8,403 nucleotides of DNA. Origin: Micromonosporaceae bacterium. GTDB taxonomy: Bacteria > Actinomycetota > Actinomycetes > Mycobacteriales > Micromonosporaceae. A program made the translations under genes and the position numbers. Below, one piece after another: positions 5,078-8,403 of the stretch (positions are counted from its first letter, which is position 1; each line of letters opens with the position of its first letter). The DNA is taken from NCBI GenBank assembly GCA_019690055.1, contig JADGGF010000178.1, forward strand, positions 1-8,403. The letters run 5' to 3'. The notes under the pieces are model-generated. The model worked only from the letters and a program-made list of their open reading frames with translations, was not told where the DNA came from and made no database searches.

Positions 5078-6893
5078 CGTGATCAGCCTGGACCGGGTGA
5101 GCAAGGGGTACGGCCCGGTCGGCGCGCTGCTCACCGACGTGTCGCTGGGGCTCGGGGACAGCGACCGCGTGGGCGTGGTCGGCCTCAACGGAGCCGGTAA
5201 GTCGACCCTGTTGCGCCTGCTCACGAAGGTGGAGGAGCCCGACTCCGGCCGGGTGGCGCATCGACGCGACCTGCGGGTGCTCAGTCTGCCACAGGCCCTC
5301 GACTTCCCACCCGCGGCCACGGTGGGCGACATCGTCCTCGGCCAGGGTTGGCTCGCGCCGGCGTTCGCGGCCGAGCACGAGTGGGCCGGCGACGCCGCCG
5401 TCCGCAGCATCCTGACCGGACTGGGCATGCCCGACCTCGGGCTGGACACCCCGGTCGGGCCGCTCTCCGGTGGCGAGCGGCGGCGGGTGGCGCTGGCCGC
5501 GCTGCTGGTCCGGTCGAGCGACGTGCTCGTGCTCGACGAACCGACCAACCACCTCGACATCGCCGGTATCGACTGGCTCGCCGCGTTCCTGCGCCAGCGC
5601 AGCGGCGCCCTCGTGGTCGTGACGCACGACCGGTGGTTCCTCGACGCCGTGTGCGACCGTACGTGGGAGGTGGCCGACGAGACCGTCCGGGCCTACGACG
5701 GCGGGTACGCCGCCTGGGTCCTGGCGCGGGCCGAACGGGAGCGGCTGGCCGCGGCGGCCGAGGCGCGGCGGCAGAACCTGCTGCGCAAGGAGATCGCGTG
5801 GCTGCGCCGGGGACCGCCGGCCCGAACCTCCAAGCCCAAGTTCCGCATCGAGGCGGCCAACGCGCTCATCGCCGACGTGCCCGAACCGCGCGACACCGTC
5901 TCCTTGCGACGGTTGGCCACCGCACGGTTGGGCAAGCAGGTCTACGAGCTGGCCGGGGCCACGGTCCGGCTCGGCGACCGGGACATACTGTCCAGTGTGG
6001 ACTGGCTGGTCGGGCCCGGTGACCGGATCGGCATCGTCGGCCCCAACGGCGCGGGCAAGTCGACGCTGCTGCGCGTCCTCGCCGGCCGGCAACCCCTGGA
6101 CCGGGGGACGCTGCGCGTGGGGCAGACCGTACGGCCCGCCTTCCTGTCCCAGGAACTGGCCGAGTTACCTGCTGACAAGCGGGTGCTGGAGGCGGTCGAG
6201 GAGGTCGCTCGGCGGGTCGACCTCGGCGGGAAGGAACGCAGCGCCGCCCAGCTCGCCGAGATCTTCGGGTTCTCGGACCGTCGACTGTGGACACCGGTCG
6301 GTGATCTCTCCGGCGGCGAGCGACGCCGGTTGCAACTGTTGCGCCTGCTGGCCGGCGAGCCGAACGTGCTCCTGCTGGACGAGCCGACCAACGACCTGGA
6401 CACGGATACGCTCGCGTCCCTGGAGGATCTGCTGGACACCTGGCCGGGCACGCTGATCGTCGCGTCGCACGACCGGTACCTCGTCGAGCGGGTCTGCGAC
6501 GCGGTCCACGCCCTGCCCGGCGACGGCAGCCTGCGCCACCTGCCCGGGGGCATCGACGAGTACCTGGCCCGGATGGGGCGACCACCGGCTGGTACCACGG
6601 CGGCCGGGAGCCGTACGGCTGGATCGACAAAGACTGATGCCGTGGGTGAGGCCCGGGCGAGCGAGGGTCCGGGGGTCGCGCAGGCCCGGCGGGCGGCCAA
6701 TAAGGAGCTGGCCCGCCTCGAGCGCTTGATCGCCAAGCTCGAGCAGCGGGAGGCGGCGCTGCAGGAGGACCTCGCGGCCCACGCCACGGACTACGTCAAG
6801 CTGGCCGAGATCGACGCCGAGCTGCGCCAGGTGCGGTCGGAGCGGGAGGCGGCCGAGACGAGGTGGCTGGAGATCGCCGAAGCGGTCGGCTGA
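5070..6893 (+). CDS. ABC-F family ATPase (Uup-like, with C-terminal coiled coil)
   Basis: This 607-residue protein has two fused ABC ATPase domains and no membrane segments, the ABC-F layout. Such proteins bind the ribosomal E site and act on the P-site tRNA in translation or in ribosome protection from antibiotics. Domain 1: Walker A GLNGAGKST (38-46), signature LSGGE (132-136), Walker B LVLDEPTNHLD (153-163), H-switch His186. Interdomain linker (P-site tRNA interaction motif region): about 215-285, charged, with QNLLRKEIAWLRRG. Domain 2: GPNGAGKST (324-332), LSGGE (413-417), LLLDEPTNDLD (434-444), His467. After a low-complexity spacer (about 503-537), residues 538-602 are rich in Glu/Arg/Leu heptads, a likely coiled coil as in the DNA/ribosome-binding tail of Uup. 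Both sites look catalytically intact. GTG 5070 is supported by AGGCGGGGA at 5056-5064. The position after ispE suggests a vertically inherited housekeeping member rather than an acquired resistance gene, but either role remains possible. Confidence 0.93.
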   Translation: MANVISLDRVSKGYGPVGALLTDVSLGLGDSDRVGVVGLNGAGKSTLLRLLTKVEEPDSGRVAHRRDLRVLSLPQALDFPPAATVGDIVLGQGWLAPAFAAEHEWAGDAAVRSILTGLGMPDLGLDTPVGPLSGGERRRVALAALLVRSSDVLVLDEPTNHLDIAGIDWLAAFLRQRSGALVVVTHDRWFLDAVCDRTWEVADETVRAYDGGYAAWVLARAERERLAAAAEARRQNLLRKEIAWLRRGPPARTSKPKFRIEAANALIADVPEPRDTVSLRRLATARLGKQVYELAGATVRLGDRDILSSVDWLVGPGDRIGIVGPNGAGKSTLLRVLAGRQPLDRGTLRVGQTVRPAFLSQELAELPADKRVLEAVEEVARRVDLGGKERSAAQLAEIFGFSDRRLWTPVGDLSGGERRRLQLLRLLAGEPNVLLLDEPTNDLDTDTLASLEDLLDTWPGTLIVASHDRYLVERVCDAVHALPGDGSLRHLPGGIDEYLARMGRPPAGTTAAGSRTAGSTKTDAVGEARASEGPGVAQARRAANKELARLERLIAKLEQREAALQEDLAAHATDYVKLAEIDAELRQVRSEREAAETRWLEIAEAVG

Positions 6894-6911
6894 TCGGCCG
6901 GCGTTGGCGGA

Positions 6912-6930
6912 TCGGGCGAAAGCCGCCCGG
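6912..6930 (+). terminator. Small GC hairpin after the ABC-F gene
   Basis: CGGGCG (6913-6918) pairs with CGCCCG (6924-6929) around the five-base loop AAAGC, and a T-G pair extends the stem. It lies 19 bases after the ABC-F stop and about 22 before the next start. There is no T-run. It may be a weak terminator or attenuator separating the DUF4383 gene, or a chance GC hairpin. Confidence 0.25.
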
Positions 6931-6952
6931 AGCACGGCCGGGGCGGCCGAGA

Positions 6953-7630
6953 ATGAGCCGTATGGTGCACCTCCCGATCAACCATCCGCTGCAGCCGTTC
7001 TACCGTCTGCTCGCGGGGCTCACGGGAGCCTACGTGCTGGCGTTCGGTATCGCCGGTGTGTTGCGCTCGGGCGGGCGGCCCTTCTTCGCCCAGGAGAACC
7101 TGCCGTACGTGCTCGGCCTGCACGCCAACCGGGCGTTCGCCATTCTGTCCATTGTGGTCGGTGCGTTCCTGCTCGCCAGCGTGGTGATCGGCGGGGATGT
7201 GCACCGGTGGGTCGCGCTCGTCTCCAGCGTGGTGTTCCTCGTGTCCGGTCTGGTGATGCTGGTGCTGGAGCGTACGGACTTCAACTTCCTCGGCTTCACC
7301 CCGATCACCAGCATTGTCTCCTTCATCATCGGCCTTGTGCTGCTGATCGCTGGCCTCTACGGCAAGGTCGGGACGATGCTGGATGTGCGCCGCGAGGAGG
7401 AGTTCCGCCACGGTAGCGGACCAGACCCGACCGCGCACCGGCTCTCCACGCCGAATCCGCCGCACGACTGGCGGGAGGAGCCCCACGACTGGCGGCGGGA
7501 TCGCAAGGAGCGGCACGAGCGCGAGCGCGCGGCCGAGCACCTGGCCCGGCGCCAGGCCCACGGCGTCCGGTCGGACCCCGGCGTCACCGGCGGCCAGGAA
7601 CAGGTGGGCACCACCGGCAACTACGAGTAG
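6953..7630 (+). CDS. DUF4383 family four-helix membrane protein with long charged tail
   Basis: The protein has 225 residues and no known function. It opens with the DUF4383 lead (MVHLPINHPLQPFYRLLAGL), followed by four predicted membrane segments at about 17-38, 60-80, 86-106 and 117-137, ending GLYGKVG (135-140). From 141 to 225 comes a hydrophilic tail rich in Arg, Glu, His and Asp, with a near repeat HDWREEP/HDWRRD (171-183); it is probably cytoplasmic. The tail makes the protein longer than the core of about 140-150 residues that defines the family. ATG 6953 is taken as the start; ATG 6962 (MVHLP) is equally plausible and matches where many homologues begin. No clear ribosome binding site discriminates. 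It follows the ABC-F gene by 59 nt and converges on the TetR gene. DUF4383 proteins are widespread in actinobacteria and cyanobacteria; no partner is evident here. Confidence 0.85.
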   Translation: MSRMVHLPINHPLQPFYRLLAGLTGAYVLAFGIAGVLRSGGRPFFAQENLPYVLGLHANRAFAILSIVVGAFLLASVVIGGDVHRWVALVSSVVFLVSGLVMLVLERTDFNFLGFTPITSIVSFIIGLVLLIAGLYGKVGTMLDVRREEEFRHGSGPDPTAHRLSTPNPPHDWREEPHDWRRDRKERHERERAAEHLARRQAHGVRSDPGVTGGQEQVGTTGNYE

Positions 7631-7671
7631 CCATCACCCGCCCGCCGCCCTCGATGCCGCGCCTCACGCGA

Positions 7672-7727
7672 TGTCAGGAAGGCGTCCTTCCTGGGCACCA
7701 GGCGTCAAGAGGGCGTCCTTCCTGACA
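7672..7727. terminator. Palindromic element between convergent genes, with two alternative hairpins
   Basis: TGTCAGGAAGG (7672-7682) can pair with CCTTCCTG (7686-7693) as an eight-pair stem with a three-base loop. It can also pair perfectly over 11 bases with CCTTCCTGACA (7717-7727), enclosing the first arm. The 13-mer GGCGTCCTTCCTG occurs twice (7681-7693, 7712-7724). It sits between the convergent DUF4383 and TetR genes, so a bidirectional terminator is the likeliest role. AGGAAGG/CCTTCCT palindromes of this kind are, from memory, common in Micromonosporaceae intergenic regions. Confidence 0.6.
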
Positions 7728-7732
7728 CAACA

Positions 7733-8332
7733 TCATTTTCTGCGGGTGGTGAGGGCAGGCTTGGGGTCCAGGTGCGACAGGCCGTTCCAGGCGAGGTTCA
7801 CCAGGTGGGCGGCGACGGTCTCCCGGCGCGGCTTGCGCACCTCGAGCCACCACCGCCCGGTGAGCGCCACCATGCCGACCAGGGCCTGGGAGTAGAGCTC
7901 CGCGAGCTTGCCGTCGTACCCCCGGGTCTTGAATTCCCGCGCCAGGATGTACTCGACCTGGTGGGCCACGTCGTTGAGCACGGACGAGAAGTTGCCGGTG
8001 GCTGAGCCGACGGGGGAGTCCCGCACCAGGATGCGGAAACCGTCGGTCTCCTCCTCGATGTAGTCCAGCAACGCCAGCGCCGCCTGCTCCAGCAGTTCGC
8101 GCGGGTGCCCTCCGGTCAGCGCGGTCGTGATCCGGTCCAACAGCGAACGCACCTCGCGGTCGACGACGACGGCGTACAGGCCCTCCTTGCCGCCGAAGTG
8201 CTCGTAGACCACCGGTTTGGAGACCTTGGCCCGCGCCGCGACCTCCTCGACGGAGGTGGCGTCGAGCCCTTTCTCGGCGAAGATGCGCCGCCCGACCGCG
8301 ATGAGCTGCTCGCGGCGCTGGGCGGATGACAT
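7733..8332 (-). CDS. TetR family transcriptional regulator
   Basis: This 199-residue regulator reads leftward from ATG 8332 to TGA 7733-7735. The N-terminal helix-turn-helix is intact: RREQLIAVGRRIFAEKG (6-22), then TSVEEVAARAKVSKPVVYEHFGGKEGLY (26-53), with the recognition helix around VSKPVVYEHF. Residues 60-199 form the all-helical ligand/dimer domain, including DYIEEETDGFRILVRDSP (90-107) and YSQALVGMVALTGRWWLEVRKP (147-168). This sequence type is strongly conserved across actinomycetes; in M. tuberculosis a TetR gene (Rv1019) lies next to glmU, and a divergent glmU beyond the right edge would fit, though it is not visible. Ligand and targets are unknown. The start is well placed for the family. 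The promoter and operator region upstream is lost in the low-complexity right edge. Confidence 0.93.
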   Translation of the reverse strand: MSSAQRREQLIAVGRRIFAEKGLDATSVEEVAARAKVSKPVVYEHFGGKEGLYAVVVDREVRSLLDRITTALTGGHPRELLEQAALALLDYIEEETDGFRILVRDSPVGSATGNFSSVLNDVAHQVEYILAREFKTRGYDGKLAELYSQALVGMVALTGRWWLEVRKPRRETVAAHLVNLAWNGLSHLDPKPALTTRRK

Positions 8333-8345
8333 CCGGACCCGGCCG

Positions 8346-8403
8346 CCCCCCCCCCCGCCCCCCCGTGGGGGGGGGGGGCCCGCGGGGGGGGGGGGTGGGG
8401 GGG
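8346..8403. other. Low-complexity poly-C/poly-G tract at the right edge
   Basis: Runs of C (8346-8364, one G interruption) followed by runs of G (8367-8403, few interruptions) fill the end of the window. The sharp switch from normal sequence at the TetR upstream region, and the C-then-G mirror pattern, look like contig-end or base-calling artefact rather than biology. No gene or regulatory site should be read from it. Confidence 0.75.

Noticed and set aside
4617..6092. Long minus-strand open frame (491 codons) across ispE and the ABC-F gene
   Set aside because: It lies opposite two well-supported genes, with low-complexity Arg/Pro/Ala content and no recognisable domain.
8346..8403. G-quadruplex or telomere-like terminal structure
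   Set aside because: The pure C then G runs at the very edge fit a sequencing or assembly artefact better; there is no ordered repeat unit.

Overview
The window looks like a high-GC actinomycete chromosome, most likely Micromonosporaceae (Micromonospora, Salinispora or Actinoplanes-like). Reasons: very high G+C with strongly GC-biased third codon positions; frequent GTG starts; 4-base ATGA/GTGA gene overlaps; leaderless-type promoters (TANNNT 6-8 nt before a GTG); and the actinobacterial order tatD - x - rsmA(ksgA) - ispE. The genus call is inference from memory of these families, not from a database search.

Layout. Bases 1-100 hold the right end of an insertion sequence, probably IS256/mutator family: a transposase C-terminus followed by a terminal inverted repeat that contains an outward TTGACA. 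Directly after it is a 17-bp tandem repeat (about four copies), then a DinB-like/DUF664 gene (about 318-851). A leaderless-type promoter precedes the main cluster: tatD (875-1717), a cytochrome P450 (1714-3102), rsmA (3099-3992) and ispE (4024-4971). The first three genes overlap by ATGA or GTGA. The rsmA-ispE gap is filled exactly by a 12-codon ORF that overlaps rsmA and ispE by GTGA at each end. After ispE comes a short gap with a 12-bp palindrome, a second leaderless-type -10 and a 13-codon ORF overlapping the start of an ABC-F ATPase (5070-6893). A DUF4383 membrane protein (6953-7630) follows. It converges on a minus-strand TetR regulator (7733-8332), with a palindromic probable terminator element between them. 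The last ~58 bases are almost pure C then G runs and look like a contig-end or sequencing artefact.

How the genes fit together. TatD (metal-dependent nuclease), RsmA (16S rRNA dimethyladenosine methylation), IspE (MEP isoprenoid pathway) and the ABC-F protein (ribosome-associated ATPase) are housekeeping genes around translation and isoprenoid synthesis. The P450 is the odd member: it sits, translationally coupled, where rpfB lies in Mycobacterium tuberculosis, and its N-terminus carries an in-frame 18-bp DNA repeat (SKPGAS x4). The most notable small-scale signals are the two overlapping leader ORFs and two iterated oligomers inside coding sequence: TCC-ANT-GTG-GAC and the palindrome CCGTACGG.
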